Below are positions 1 to 10,107 of a stretch of DNA of 11,120 nt, one piece after another; within the stretch, counting starts at the first letter, position 1; the number at the start of each line of letters is the position of its first letter. The stretch lies in the NCBI GenBank assembly GCA_029264225.1, contig JARICB010000087.1, forward strand, positions 1 to 11,120, read 5' to 3'. Under the pieces are notes generated by a model, which worked only from the letters and a program-made list of their open reading frames with translations, was not told the origin of the DNA and searched no databases. The position numbers and the translations under genes are program-made. This DNA comes from Nocardioides sp. GTDB lineage: Bacteria > Actinomycetota > Actinomycetes > Propionibacteriales > Nocardioidaceae.

Positions 1-623
1 CCACCGGCACTGACGACCACCCGTCGCCCCGCCAGGTCGGGGGTGACCACTCCGCGGTTGAGCACGTCGAGAGCGACGTCGAAGATCTCCGCCGGGTCGG
101 GCAGCCGACCCTTGCCGGTGTCCTTGCCGGTCAGGCGACCCTCGGCCGGCTCGATCACCACGGCACCGCGAGCGCGCAGGGTGGCGACGTTGGCCACGGT
201 GGCCGGGTGCTCCCACATCTCGGTATGCATGGCGGGGGCGAATACGACGGGGCAGCGGGCTGTGAGCAGGGTGTTGGTGAGCAGGTCGTCGGCGAGACCG
301 TGCGCAGCCTTGGCCATCAGGTCGGCCGTCGCGGGGGCGACCACGACCAGGTCTGCGCTCTGGCCGATCTGGACGTGTGGCACGGCGGGTACGTCGCTCC
401 ACACGTCACTGGCGACCGGCTTGCCCGAGAGGGCCTCCCAGGTCGGGGCGCCGACGAAGTTCAGCGCTGCCGCCGTGGGGACGACACTGACGTCATGGCC
501 GGACTCGGTGAAGCGGCGCAACAGCTCACAGGCCTTGTAGGCCGCGATCCCGCCGCTGACCCCGAGGACGACGCGAGGCCGCGTCCCCTCCGGGGACACG
601 GCCTCGACCGAGTCGGTGGTCAC
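1..623 (-). CDS. coaBC: CoaBC, bifunctional phosphopantothenoylcysteine decarboxylase / phosphopantothenate-cysteine ligase (partial, 3' end off the left edge)
   Basis: Makes 4'-phosphopantetheine in CoA synthesis: the CoaB half joins cysteine to phosphopantothenate and the FMN-dependent CoaC half decarboxylates the product. 207 codons are visible. The CoaC (flavoprotein) domain is essentially whole: a glycine-rich N-terminal FMN motif (GVSGGIAAYK, residues 21-30), His83 in VPHVQIG as the likely catalytic His, APATADLMAKAAHG (96-109), and APAMHTEMW (129-137). The visible end, VVVSAGG, is the first strand of the CoaB domain, so the ligase half lies outside the window. The substrate-clamp segment reads RLTGKDTGKGRL, without the Cys of the E. 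coli enzyme, and His133 replaces the Asn of PxMNxxMW; both probably occur in other actinobacterial CoaBC. I chose the GTG at 623 because it lies 3 bp after the rpoZ stop and gives a normal N-terminus. It is the last visible member of the mihF-gmk-rpoZ block. Confidence 0.95.
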   Translation of the reverse strand, partial: MTTDSVEAVSPEGTRPRVVLGVSGGIAAYKACELLRRFTESGHDVSVVPTAAALNFVGAPTWEALSGKPVASDVWSDVPAVPHVQIGQSADLVVVAPATADLMAKAAHGLADDLLTNTLLTARCPVVFAPAMHTEMWEHPATVANVATLRARGAVVIEPAEGRLTGKDTGKGRLPDPAEIFDVALDVLNRGVVTPDLAGRRVVVSAG

Positions 624-626
624 ACG

Positions 627-965
627 TCACTCAGCAGCGTTGAACTGCGCCTGCGCCTCGACGCGGGCAGCCGCGGCTGCGGCTTCCTCGGCGGCGAGCT
701 CGGCGGGGTCGACATCTTCGCAGGTGAGCAGGTCTTCGTTGATCTCGCGGAGCGCGATCGACAGCGGCTTCTCCTGCACGTGGGTGTCCACGAGCGGGCC
801 GACGTACTCGAGCAGGCCTTCGCCGAGCTGGGAGTAGTAGGCATTGATCTGGCGCGCACGCTTGGCGCTGTAAAGGACCAGCTTGTATTTGCTGTCGGTC
901 TTGGTGAGCAGGTCGTCGATCGAGGGGTTGGTCACGCCCTCGGCGGCGATGTTGGGGGCAGCCAC
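627..965 (-). CDS. rpoZ: RNA polymerase omega subunit
   Basis: Omega is the small RNA polymerase subunit that binds beta' and helps assemble and stabilise the core enzyme. The 112-residue product is the usual actinobacterial length. The omega signature is clear: a conserved start ([20 protein letters not shown], residues 13-32), then [12 protein letters not shown], and a central [10 protein letters not shown] helix near residues 71-80. The C-terminal tail is rich in Ala and Glu ([15 protein letters not shown]), as in other actinobacteria, and is probably helical or disordered. The start is GTG at 965, with a GAGG Shine-Dalgarno 8 bases upstream. The gene follows gmk after 46 bp and precedes coaBC by 3 bp, a conserved actinobacterial order. 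It is presumably co-transcribed from the promoter before mihF; I saw no separate promoter in the 46-bp gap. Confidence 0.97.
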   Translation of the reverse strand: MAAPNIAAEGVTNPSIDDLLTKTDSKYKLVLYSAKRARQINAYYSQLGEGLLEYVGPLVDTHVQEKPLSIALREINEDLLTCEDVDPAELAAEEAAAAAARVEAQAQFNAAE

Positions 966-1011
966 AGCTGAAGCCTCACAGAGTTCGTTTTGGAAAGCAG
1001 GGTGGATCGGA

Positions 1012-1587
1012 TCAGGAGACCCGCATCAAGGCTACCAACTCGTTGGCCGCGGCGTGAACTTCGTGGTTGACCACTGTGACGTCGAACTCACTCTCGGCGG
1101 CCAGTTCGTCGCGGGCCGTGGCCAGTCGGCGCTCCCGTTCGGCCTCGGTCTCGGTGCCGCGACCGACCAGACGACGAACGAGTTCGTCCCACGAGGGCGG
1201 CTTGAGGAACACGAACAACGCGTCGGGCATCGTCTCTCGCACCTGCCGGGCGCCCTGAAGGTCGATCTCGAGCATGGCCGGATGGCCGCTGGCGAGGGCG
1301 AGCTCCACGGGGCCACGAGGCGTGCCGTAGCGGGCGGCGCCGTGCACGCGCGCCCACTCGAGCAGATCACCACGCTCGGTCATGGCGTCGAAGTCCTCAT
1401 CGGAGACGAACCAGTAGTGAACGCCGTTCTCCTCACCCGGACGCGGCTTGCGGGTGGTGGCGGAGACCGAGATCCAGACCTCCGGGTGCTTACGGCGGAT
1501 GTCGGCCGCGACGGTGCCCTTACCGACTGCGGTGGGTCCCGCGAGCACGATCAGGCGCGAGCGGCCGGGTGTGCTGTGGCTGGTCAA
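1012..1587 (-). CDS. gmk: Guanylate kinase
   Basis: Phosphorylates GMP (and dGMP) to GDP with ATP in the cytosol, an essential step of guanine nucleotide synthesis and recycling. The 191-residue product has the normal length. The P-loop is GPTAVGKGT (residues 17-25); the AVGK variant is also usual in mycobacterial Gmk. The GMP-binding region follows: [13 protein letters not shown], the NGVHYWFV strand, [16 protein letters not shown], and [12 protein letters not shown]. The C-terminal lid and adenine region contain [17 protein letters not shown] and end in [16 protein letters not shown]. The start is TTG at 1587, overlapping the mihF stop as TTGA (4 bp). There is only a weak Shine-Dalgarno, so translation is probably coupled to mihF. 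No better start lies before the P-loop strand. Confidence 0.97.
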   Translation of the reverse strand: MTSHSTPGRSRLIVLAGPTAVGKGTVAADIRRKHPEVWISVSATTRKPRPGEENGVHYWFVSDEDFDAMTERGDLLEWARVHGAARYGTPRGPVELALASGHPAMLEIDLQGARQVRETMPDALFVFLKPPSWDELVRRLVGRGTETEAERERRLATARDELAAESEFDVTVVNHEVHAAANELVALMRVS

Positions 1588-1910
1588 GACTGCTCGCGCG
1601 GGCCGAACTCGCGCTCCAGCGCAGCGACCTGCTTGATGCCGAGGCCACGCACACGACGGCTCTCGGCGATGTGGAGGCGCTCCATCATCTGTCTAGCCCG
1701 GACCTTGCCCAGGCCCGGCATCGACTGCAACAGCTCGACGACTCGCATCTTGGCGATCACCTCGTTGGTGCGTCCCTCGTGCAGGACGTCGACAAGAGAA
1801 CCGCCGGCATTCTTCAGGCGGTTCTTCACCTCGGCCCGTTCGCGTCGCGATGCGGCCGCCTTGTCGAGCGCCGCCTGGCGCTGCTCGGGTGTGAGCTGGG
1901 GCAGAGCCAC
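1584..1910 (-). CDS. mihF: Integration host factor of the actinobacterial mIHF/sIHF family
   Basis: A small nucleoid-associated DNA-binding protein, unrelated in fold to E. coli IHF alpha/beta. It shapes the chromosome and supports phage integration in mycobacteria. The 108-residue product has a basic, charged N-terminal helix ([24 protein letters not shown]) followed by the conserved core. That core contains [12 protein letters not shown], the helix-two-turn-helix-like segment [18 protein letters not shown], and the C-terminal [17 protein letters not shown]. The start is GTG at 1910, with AAAGGA about 9 bases upstream. The gene follows pyrF after 129 bp and overlaps gmk by 4 bp. A promoter candidate (TTGCCT, 18 bp, TAGGGT) immediately upstream suggests it opens a transcription unit partly independent of the pyr operon. 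Placement between pyrF and gmk is the standard actinobacterial position. Confidence 0.95.
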   Translation of the reverse strand: MALPQLTPEQRQAALDKAAASRRERAEVKNRLKNAGGSLVDVLHEGRTNEVIAKMRVVELLQSMPGLGKVRARQMMERLHIAESRRVRGLGIKQVAALEREFGPREQS

Positions 1911-2039
1911 GTAATCAGGTCCTTTGTGTGCAGCGGGGCGACGTGGGCGTCACCCTAGTCAGAACGCCGACTGGTAGGCAATCGGGTCGCAGGGCGAGTG
2001 GCCTGCGGCACACATCGACCGTGCCACCGGCAACCTGAG
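1911..2039 (-). other. pyrF-mihF intergenic region with a weak stem-loop
   Basis: This 129-bp stretch separates the pyrimidine operon from mihF. On the minus strand just after the pyrF stop there is a stem-loop: GTGGCAC (2027-2021), a 9-base loop, then GTGCCGC (2011-2005). It has seven pairs, one of them G-U. No T-tract follows, so it is a poor candidate for an intrinsic terminator and could equally be a chance hairpin in GC-rich DNA. Read-through from the pyr operon into mihF is therefore possible. A promoter candidate lies downstream of it, and I see no coding potential. Confidence 0.4.
1952..1981 (-). promoter_or_regulatory. Promoter candidate for mihF-gmk-rpoZ-coaBC
   Basis: On the minus strand TTGCCT (1981-1976) and TAGGGT (1957-1952) are separated by 18 bp. 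Both fit a housekeeping sigma factor of actinobacteria (TTGNNN and TANNNT). The predicted start of transcription, about 7 bases below TAGGGT, would give a leader of roughly 35 bases containing the AAAGGA ribosome site of mihF. This is pattern reading only; the transcript start was not measured. Confidence 0.5.
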
Positions 2040-2864
2040 TCATGCCTCCCCCAGCGCGGCGACGGCGTCGTTGGCACGCCGGGCTGCGTCGCGCAGCGCC
2101 CGGGTTTCGGGGCCGGCGCTCAGCACCGCGCGCGACGAGCTGGGCAGCACGTTGCGCGCTGCGGCGCCGAAGATCCGCCTCAGGTCGGCCGTCGTACCGC
2201 CCTGGGCGCCGTAGCCGGGGGCAAGGATCGGGCCGTTGAAGTCGAGTCGTTCGTCGGTGGCACCGATAGTGGCGCCGACGACCGCGCCGAAGTCGCCGAG
2301 CGGTGTCGCATCGGCGTTCCGGTCGGCGAGGTGGGCCAGCACGGTCCCGGCCACGGTCAGGTCCTGGCCCCGGGCGTGCTGAACCTCCGGGCCTTCCGGG
2401 TTGGAGGTCAGGGCGAGAACGAACACCCCGGCGTCGTGGCGCCGAGCGGTGTCGATCATTGGGTCGAGCGAGGCGAAACCCAGGTAGGGACTGGCCGTGA
2501 TCGCGTCACTGGCCAGCGGCGAGGACGGGTCGAGGTAGGCGTCGGCGTAGGCCTGGCTGGTGGAGCCGATGTCGCCGCGCTTGACGTCGAGCAGCACGAG
2601 CGCACCGGCCGCGCGCGCATCGGCGATGACCCGCTCCAACACGGCCACGCCACGCGAGCCGAATCGTTCGAAGAAGGCACTCTGCGGCTTGATCACGCTC
2701 ACCTCGGGGGCGATCGCCTCGACCGCGGTGCGGGCGAACCGTTCAAGCCCGGCCACGGAGTCGTCCAACCCCCATTCTCGCAGCAGCGAGGAGTGCGGGT
2801 CGATGCCCACACATAGCCGTCCGCGGGTGGTCATGGCGTGATGGAGTCGGGCGCCGAACGTCAT
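2040..2864 (-). CDS. pyrF: Orotidine-5'-phosphate decarboxylase
   Basis: Decarboxylates OMP to UMP, the last step of de novo pyrimidine synthesis. The 274-residue product belongs to the longer OMP decarboxylase subfamily found in actinobacteria and myxobacteria, rather than the ~230-residue E. coli type. Visible motifs are the N-terminal strand LCVGIDPH (residues 17-24), VIKPQSAFFERFG (57-69) with Lys59, the catalytic LLDVKRGDIGST (91-102) with the Asp93/Lys95/Asp98 charge network, and DAITASPYLGF. Near the C-terminus, ILAPGYGAQGG is the phosphate-binding loop. The start is ATG at 2864, sharing ATGA with the stop of the upstream pyrD-like gene, and an AGAGGA ribosome site lies 6-7 bases before it. 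It is the last gene of the coupled carAB-pyr operon; a 129-bp gap follows. Confidence 0.97.
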   Translation of the reverse strand: MTFGARLHHAMTTRGRLCVGIDPHSSLLREWGLDDSVAGLERFARTAVEAIAPEVSVIKPQSAFFERFGSRGVAVLERVIADARAAGALVLLDVKRGDIGSTSQAYADAYLDPSSPLASDAITASPYLGFASLDPMIDTARRHDAGVFVLALTSNPEGPEVQHARGQDLTVAGTVLAHLADRNADATPLGDFGAVVGATIGATDERLDFNGPILAPGYGAQGGTTADLRRIFGAAARNVLPSSSRAVLSAGPETRALRDAARRANDAVAALGEA

Positions 2865-3703
2865 GGCGAGTCCTCTCGAAGGTCGGTTCCCAGGTCTGCG
2901 CGCACTCTCGCAACCGTGGTCGGGTCATGCAACAGCGCGGTGCCGATCTGCACGGCGTGGGCCCCCAGTGCCAGGAAGCGGCGGGCGTCCTCGGTGCTGG
3001 CGATCCCGCCGGTGGCCACGACGGGCAGGCCGGGCAGCGCGTGACTCACCTCGGCCACGCAGCGCAGGGCGAGGGGACCGATGGCGGGGCCGCTCAGCCC
3101 ACCGGGGCGACCGTCCGGCATCGCAGCGGGGACGGTGTTGCCGATCACCACGGCGGTGGCGCCGGCCTCGCTCGCCATGCGGGCGCCCTCGCTTACCCGG
3201 GAGTGGTCGGGCCGCAGCTTGGCGAGCACCGGCAGGTCGGCAGGAAATTCGCGGCGTACGGCGGCCACGACGCCTGCCGCGTGGTGCGGCTCGCGCACCT
3301 CGAACAGGTGCTCCCCCAGCTGATCGGGAGCCCCGAGGTTGAGCTCGATGCCAGCCACGCCTGGGGCACGTGCGAGGCGGCGAGCAAGCTCGGCGTACTC
3401 ACCGATCGTGGCGCCGGCGATCGAGACGAACACCCGGGCCCCGGCCCGAACCAGCCAGGGCAGTTCGGTGGCGAGGAAGTGCTCAAGCCCCGGGTTGGGC
3501 AACCCGACGGCGTTGACCAGGCCGCTCGGGGTCTCGGCGACCCGCGGCATCGCTCCCCCGGTGCGTGGGTCGAGGGTGATCGAACGGGTGACGAAGGCGA
3601 GGCCGGTCAGGTCGGTATAGGCGCCTAGCTCGCGCCCGGTGCCGCCGCACCCGCTGGCCACCATGACCTGCCCCGCCTGTGTCAGCGCCTCGATCCCCGT
3701 CAT
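2861..3703 (-). CDS. pyrD: Class 1B-type dihydroorotate dehydrogenase paralogue lacking the catalytic Cys
   Basis: Class 1B dihydroorotate dehydrogenases (catalytic subunit of PyrDK) oxidise dihydroorotate to orotate in the cytosol with FMN and pass electrons to NAD through PyrK. The 280 residues fit this TIM-barrel family: VASGCGGTGREL (15-26), SITLDPRTGG (41-50), ETPSGLVNAVGLPNPG (57-72), SIAGATIGEY (94-103), LAKLRPD (160-166), IGNTV (187-191), GGLSGPAIGP (201-210) and VATGGI (229-234). Asn64, Asn122, Lys162 and Asn189, matching orotate or FMN ligands, are kept. The catalytic loop, Ser-Cys-Pro-Asn in the family, reads Gly124-Ala125-Pro126-Asp127, so the Cys base and a substrate-binding Asn are missing. 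Arg40 sits where many members have Lys. The ATG at 3703 overlaps the pyrK stop (ATGA) and has GGGAGG 7 bases upstream; a longer reading to 4105 runs antiphase through pyrK and was discarded. Family is sure; dihydroorotate dehydrogenase activity is doubtful. Confidence 0.88.
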   Translation of the reverse strand: MTGIEALTQAGQVMVASGCGGTGRELGAYTDLTGLAFVTRSITLDPRTGGAMPRVAETPSGLVNAVGLPNPGLEHFLATELPWLVRAGARVFVSIAGATIGEYAELARRLARAPGVAGIELNLGAPDQLGEHLFEVREPHHAAGVVAAVRREFPADLPVLAKLRPDHSRVSEGARMASEAGATAVVIGNTVPAAMPDGRPGGLSGPAIGPLALRCVAEVSHALPGLPVVATGGIASTEDARRFLALGAHAVQIGTALLHDPTTVARVRADLGTDLREDSP

Positions 3704-4518
3704 GCCAGTGCCTCCCAGTGCACCCGGTCCCCGCGAATCACGGGACCCTCGACACAACCGCGCACCATCCGGGCCACGCCGTCCTCGGCGATCACCGGCA
3801 CCGCGCAGCCGTGGCACAGACCGGTACCGCAGGGCATGGGAGTCTCCAGGGCGACCTGGCTCCAGGCACCGCGCTGCTCCGCGGCAGCTGCGACGGCAGC
3901 CAACGTCGACACCGGACCGGCCGCATAGACCACGTCGGCGTCGGTTCGGTCGAGCACACCGGCCACATGGGTCGCCACGTCGCCTCGCAGGCCTACCGAA
4001 CCGTCGCCGGTGATGACCGTGACTGATCGGGCCGAGCGCCGCGCCTCCAGCGTCGAGAGCAGCCTGGCCTCGTCCGGAGCCGCCACCACCAGGTTGACCA
4101 CGCACCCACGCTCGCGCAGCCGTTGCGCCAGCGCCAACATCGGGGCCGCACTGTGGCCCTCCCCCACCAGCACGCAGGAGACCGGCTCACGCGGGAGCGC
4201 GAACGGCCGCCCGAGCGGTCCGGTGACGTCGAGTCTGCTGCCCACGGGTCGATCGGCCAGCCAGGCTGTACCGGGTCCGGTGACGGCTACCACCACGTCG
4301 AGCGTCGGCCCGTAGGCACCGGCCTCCTTGACTCGGTGGATCCACAGGGCGCGGCGGGCCAGCCGGCCAGCGTCCACACTGACCGCGACGAAGTTGCCCG
4401 CTCGGAAGCGCTGCGGGATCTCGCCGGCGGCGATGGTCAGGTGTCGGTAGCCCCCGACCTTGCGCGTCGCCAGCACCTCGCCGGTGACGTGGAGGGGTCC
4501 GCGCTGGCCCTCGACCAT
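3700..4518 (-). CDS. pyrK: PyrK-like dihydroorotate dehydrogenase electron transfer subunit (divergent)
   Basis: PyrK carries FAD and a [2Fe-2S] cluster and moves electrons from the FMN of class 1B PyrD to NAD. The 272-residue product has the family layout: a ferredoxin-reductase-like FAD barrel (about 8-110), a nucleotide domain (about 113-225) and a C-terminal Fe-S loop. All four cluster ligands are present: Cys230, Cys235, Cys238 and Cys255 (CGTGLCHGC, then RGCVEGPV). The FAD motif, usually RRPxSI, reads RRALWI (55-60), and the nicotinamide-side loop, usually GGGxGxAP, reads GEGHSAAP (119-126); GPLGRPFALP (100-109) looks normal. I chose ATG 4518 because it overlaps the upstream stop as TGATG and has GAGG 9 bases before it; a start 14 codons earlier would lie inside pyrD. 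It lies just before its pyrD-like partner. Fold and cluster are convincing; NAD use and pairing with dihydroorotate oxidation are not assured. Confidence 0.88.
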   Translation of the reverse strand: MVEGQRGPLHVTGEVLATRKVGGYRHLTIAAGEIPQRFRAGNFVAVSVDAGRLARRALWIHRVKEAGAYGPTLDVVVAVTGPGTAWLADRPVGSRLDVTGPLGRPFALPREPVSCVLVGEGHSAAPMLALAQRLRERGCVVNLVVAAPDEARLLSTLEARRSARSVTVITGDGSVGLRGDVATHVAGVLDRTDADVVYAAGPVSTLAAVAAAAEQRGAWSQVALETPMPCGTGLCHGCAVPVIAEDGVARMVRGCVEGPVIRGDRVHWEALA

Positions 4519-5551
4519 CAGTGCTGGCCTCGCAGGCCACGCAGAATCGTGCGGGGCCACAGTGGACCTTCGTAGATGAAGGCCGAGTATCCCTGGAGCA
4601 GGGTGGCCCCGGCCAGGAGTCGCTCGCGGGCGTCCGCGGCCGTGGAGATGCCGCCGACGCCGATCAGGGTCAGGTCGGGCCCGACCCGGTCGCGCAGGAG
4701 GCGCATCACGTCGTTGGCTCGCCGGGTGAGCGGCCGACCGGAGAGCCCACCGGCGCCGATCGCCTCGACATCGGGGTCGGGGGTGCGCAAGCCGGAGCGG
4801 CTGATCGTGGTGTTGGTGGCGATGATCCCGTCGAGACCCAGCGCCAGCGTCAGGTCGGCCACGTCGAGCACGTCGTCGTCGCTGAGGTCGGGGGCGATCT
4901 TGACCAGCAACGGCACCCGGTCATCGGGCCGCACCTGATCTGCCCGGCGGCGTACGGCGCGCAGGAGCGGCTCGAGCTTCGCCACGGCCTGGAGGTCGCG
5001 GAGTCCGGGGGTGTTGGGCGAGCTCACGTTGACGACCAGGTAGTCGGCGTACGGCGCCAGCAGCCCGGTGCTCTTCTCGTAGTCACCGATGGCATCGGCC
5101 TCGGCCACGAGCTTGGTCTTGCCGATGTTGACGCCCAGCACCGGCCCGTCCGCCGGTCGGCCGCGAGCCGCCAACCGGCGGGCCACCACTTCGGCGCCGT
5201 CGTTGTTGAAGCCCATCCGGTTGATCACGGCTCGGTCGGCAGGCAGCCGGAAGAGTCGCGGGGTCGGGTTGCCGGGCTGTGCCTCGCCGGTGACGGTGCC
5301 GATCTCGACGTGGCCGAAACCGAGAGCCGCGAGGGCGTCGATGCCGACCGCGTTCTTGTCGAAGCCTGCGGCCAGGCCCAGCGGGTGCGGAAACCGCAGA
5401 CCCATCGCCTCCACACCCTGACCGGCGGGGCGGGGCAGACGTCGCGTCACCGGGAGTGCCCGGCGGATCGCCGCGAACGCAGCGTGGTGTGCCCGCTCCG
5501 CGTCAGTCCGAGTCAGGGCGTGGTCGAAGATCAACCGGTAGGGGCCGCCCA

Positions 5552-5552
<1 letters not shown>
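4518..5552 (-). CDS. pyrD: Quinone-dependent (class 2) dihydroorotate dehydrogenase
   Basis: Oxidises dihydroorotate to orotate with FMN at the inner face of the membrane and passes electrons to the quinone pool. The 344-residue product has the class 2 length. An amphipathic N-terminal extension (about 1-45, starting [13 protein letters not shown]) fits the membrane- and quinone-binding helices. The core contains [10 protein letters not shown] (59-68), [21 protein letters not shown] (83-103), NRMGFNNDG (111-119), GVNIGKTK (140-147), the catalytic [15 protein letters not shown] (174-188) with Ser178 as the expected base, [13 protein letters not shown], and GVGGI near the C-terminus. All key residues appear intact. 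ATG 5552 overlaps the carB stop as TGATG, and the stop overlaps the pyrK start the same way. This is the most likely working dihydroorotate dehydrogenase of the operon. Its position between carB and a PyrK/PyrD pair is unusual. Confidence 0.96.
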
Positions 5553-8841
<3,289 letters not shown>

Positions 8842-8842
<1 letters not shown>

Positions 8843-9990
8843 CAGTCTCGGCCTTCCATCAGCTGCACGAATCGGTCGAAGAGGTAGGCAGCGTCGTGCG
8901 GTCCGGCCGCCGCCTCGGGGTGGTACTGCACGGAGAAGCTCCTGAGGTTGCCGTCGTCATCGCGAAGTTCGAGCCCCTCGACGACATCGTCGTTGAGGCA
9001 CACATGGCTGACCGTGGCCCGGCCGTACGGCGTCGAGACACCATCGCCGAGCGGGACTCCATCCGGCCATTGCACGGCGAACCCGTGATTGTGGGCGGTG
9101 ACCTCGACCTTCCCGGTGGTGCGATCCAGCACCGGCTGGTTGATTCCGCGGTGGCCGTACTTGAGCTTGTAGGTGCCGAAGCCGAGAGCGCGGCCGAAGA
9201 GCTGGTTGCCGAAGCAGATACCGAAGTAGGGCAGTCCGCGTTCGAGGGCAGCCCTAAGCAGCTCGACCTGCCCGGTGCTGGCGGCGGGGTCGCCGGGGCC
9301 GTTGGAGAAGAACAGCGCATCCGGGCTGACCGCCAGCACGTCCTGGATCGAGGCGGTCGCAGGAAGAACGTGCACCTCGATGCCGCGCTCGCTCATCATC
9401 CGCGGAGTGTTGGCCTGGATGCCGAGGTCGATGGACGCAACCGTGAACCGGCGCTCCCCCACGGCCGGGACGACGTAGGCCTGCGAGGTCGACACGCCCT
9501 CGCTGAGGTTGGCGCCGGTCATCTCGGTGGACTCGAGCACCCGCTTCAGCAGTGCCCCGGGGTCGGTCTCGATGGTGGAGATGGCGACCCGCATGGCGCC
9601 GCGCTCCCGCAGGTGCCGGGTCAGGGCGCGGGTATCGACGCCTGCGATGCCCACCACTCCCTGCTCGCGCAACTCCTCATCGAGGCTGCGCTGCGAGCGC
9701 CAGTTGGACGCCACCCTGGCCGGGTCTCGCACGACGTAACCCGCGACCCAGATCCGGTCTGACTCGCGGTCCTCGTCATTCATGCCGGTATTGCCGACAT
9801 GCGGAGCCGTCATCACGACGACCTGACGGTGGTAGCTGGGATCGGTGAGCGTCTCCTGGTAGCCGGTCATACCGGTGGAGAAAACTGCTTCGCCGAAGGT
9901 CTCCCCAGCGGCACCGAACGAGCTGCCGCTGAAGGAACGGCCGTCCTCAAGGACAAGAAGTGCGGGTAGTGCGGGCGCGCGTGATGACAA
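8842..9990 (-). CDS. carA: Carbamoyl-phosphate synthase small subunit (glutaminase)
   Basis: Hydrolyses glutamine and channels ammonia to CarB. The 382-residue product has the usual two domains. The N-terminal CarA-specific domain includes [29 protein letters not shown] and TAPHVGNTG. The C-terminal class I glutamine amidotransferase has FFSNGPGDP, nucleophile Cys259 in GICFGNQLF (GNQ instead of GHQ, common in actinobacteria), [11 protein letters not shown], and the His357/Glu359 pair in [12 protein letters not shown]. The start is TTG at 9990. It is well supported by an AAGGAGGT Shine-Dalgarno at 10004-9997, six bases upstream, and by the conserved N-terminus beginning a few residues in. It is the first gene of the operon; no pyrB or pyrC precedes it, and the neighbour on that side is divergent. 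Control elements in the leader are described separately. Confidence 0.98.
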
Positions 9991-10045
9991 CGCCGGACCT
10001 CCTTCTCCGCCTCACAGGACGGATCGTTAAAGGATGAAACTGCAT
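9947..10045 (-). CDS. Possible leaderless Arg-rich leader peptide overlapping the carA start
   Basis: A 32-codon reading frame starts at ATG 10045, five bases below the TAGGGT -10 candidate, so it could sit at the very 5' end of the carA transcript and be translated without a ribosome site. The peptide begins [11 protein letters not shown] and continues with five Arg in a row (residues 12-16; codons AGG CGG AGA AGG AGG). Nine of 32 residues are Arg. It ends in TGA at 9949-9947, overlapping carA by 44 bases in another frame, and the Arg run lies on the carA Shine-Dalgarno. Translation or stalling here would therefore block or expose the carA ribosome site. Caution: a purine-rich AGGAGG site automatically reads as Arg codons in this frame, so the run may be a by-product. 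No homology evidence is available. Confidence 0.3.
   Translation of the reverse strand: MQFHPLTIRPVRRRRRSGVVITRARTTRTSCP
9997..10004 (-). promoter_or_regulatory. Strong ribosome binding site of carA (AAGGAGGT)
   Basis: AAGGAGGT, a full match to the 16S rRNA tail, lies six bases (CCGGCG) before the TTG at 9990. It decides in favour of this TTG as the carA start and probably offsets the weak start codon. Confidence 0.85.
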
Positions 10046-10062
10046 CGCTGACCCTATCAGCG
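10046..10062 (-). promoter_or_regulatory. carA operon -10 box inside a perfect inverted repeat (operator candidate)
   Basis: On the minus strand TAGGGT (10056-10051) fits the actinobacterial -10 pattern TANNNT. No convincing -35 is seen 17-18 bp upstream (CGAGGT at 10079-10074). The -10 box is covered by the perfect inverted repeat CGCTGA-CCCTA-TCAGCG (plus strand, 10046-10062), two 6-bp arms around 5 bp. Such a dyad over a -10 box is typical of a repressor operator. The protein that would bind is unknown, and no PyrR-type RNA attenuator is obvious in the roughly 55-base leader. Confidence 0.45.
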
Positions 10063-10101
10063 CGCAGCGGGTGACCTCGCCGTGGACGGGCTCGTCTCAT
10101 C

Positions 10102-10107
10102 TACCCT
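10102..10107 (+). promoter_or_regulatory. -10 box of the divergent HTH_42 gene; leaderless transcript candidate
   Basis: TACCCT fits TANNNT and ends exactly six bases before the GTG start at 10114, so transcription should begin at or next to the start codon. No Shine-Dalgarno precedes the GTG, in keeping with a leaderless mRNA, which is common in actinobacteria. A -35 element is not clear. Confidence 0.5.

Noticed and set aside
187..237. CoaBC His133 in place of the Asn of PxMNxxMW, and no Cys in the RLTGKDTGKGRL segment, as a possible inactive CoaC domain
   Set aside because: As I recall, mycobacterial CoaBC, which is active, has the same pattern here, so this looks clade-typical rather than a defect.
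2005..2027. Stem-loop after pyrF as a firm intrinsic terminator
   Set aside because: It has only seven pairs including one G-U, a 9-base loop, and no T-tract; kept only as a note on the intergenic region.
3704..4105. 134-codon N-terminal extension of the pyrD-like gene
   Set aside because: It overlaps pyrK in another frame and is Gly/Arg-rich without similarity. ATG 3703 has a good Shine-Dalgarno and the ATGA joint.
4519..4560. 14-codon N-terminal extension of pyrK
   Set aside because: It would lie wholly inside pyrD. ATG 4518 forms TGATG with the pyrD stop and has a ribosome site.
9208..9216. CarA GNQ instead of GHQ after the nucleophile Cys
   Set aside because: The Cys259-His357-Glu359 triad is intact, and this variant is familiar from other actinobacterial CarA proteins.
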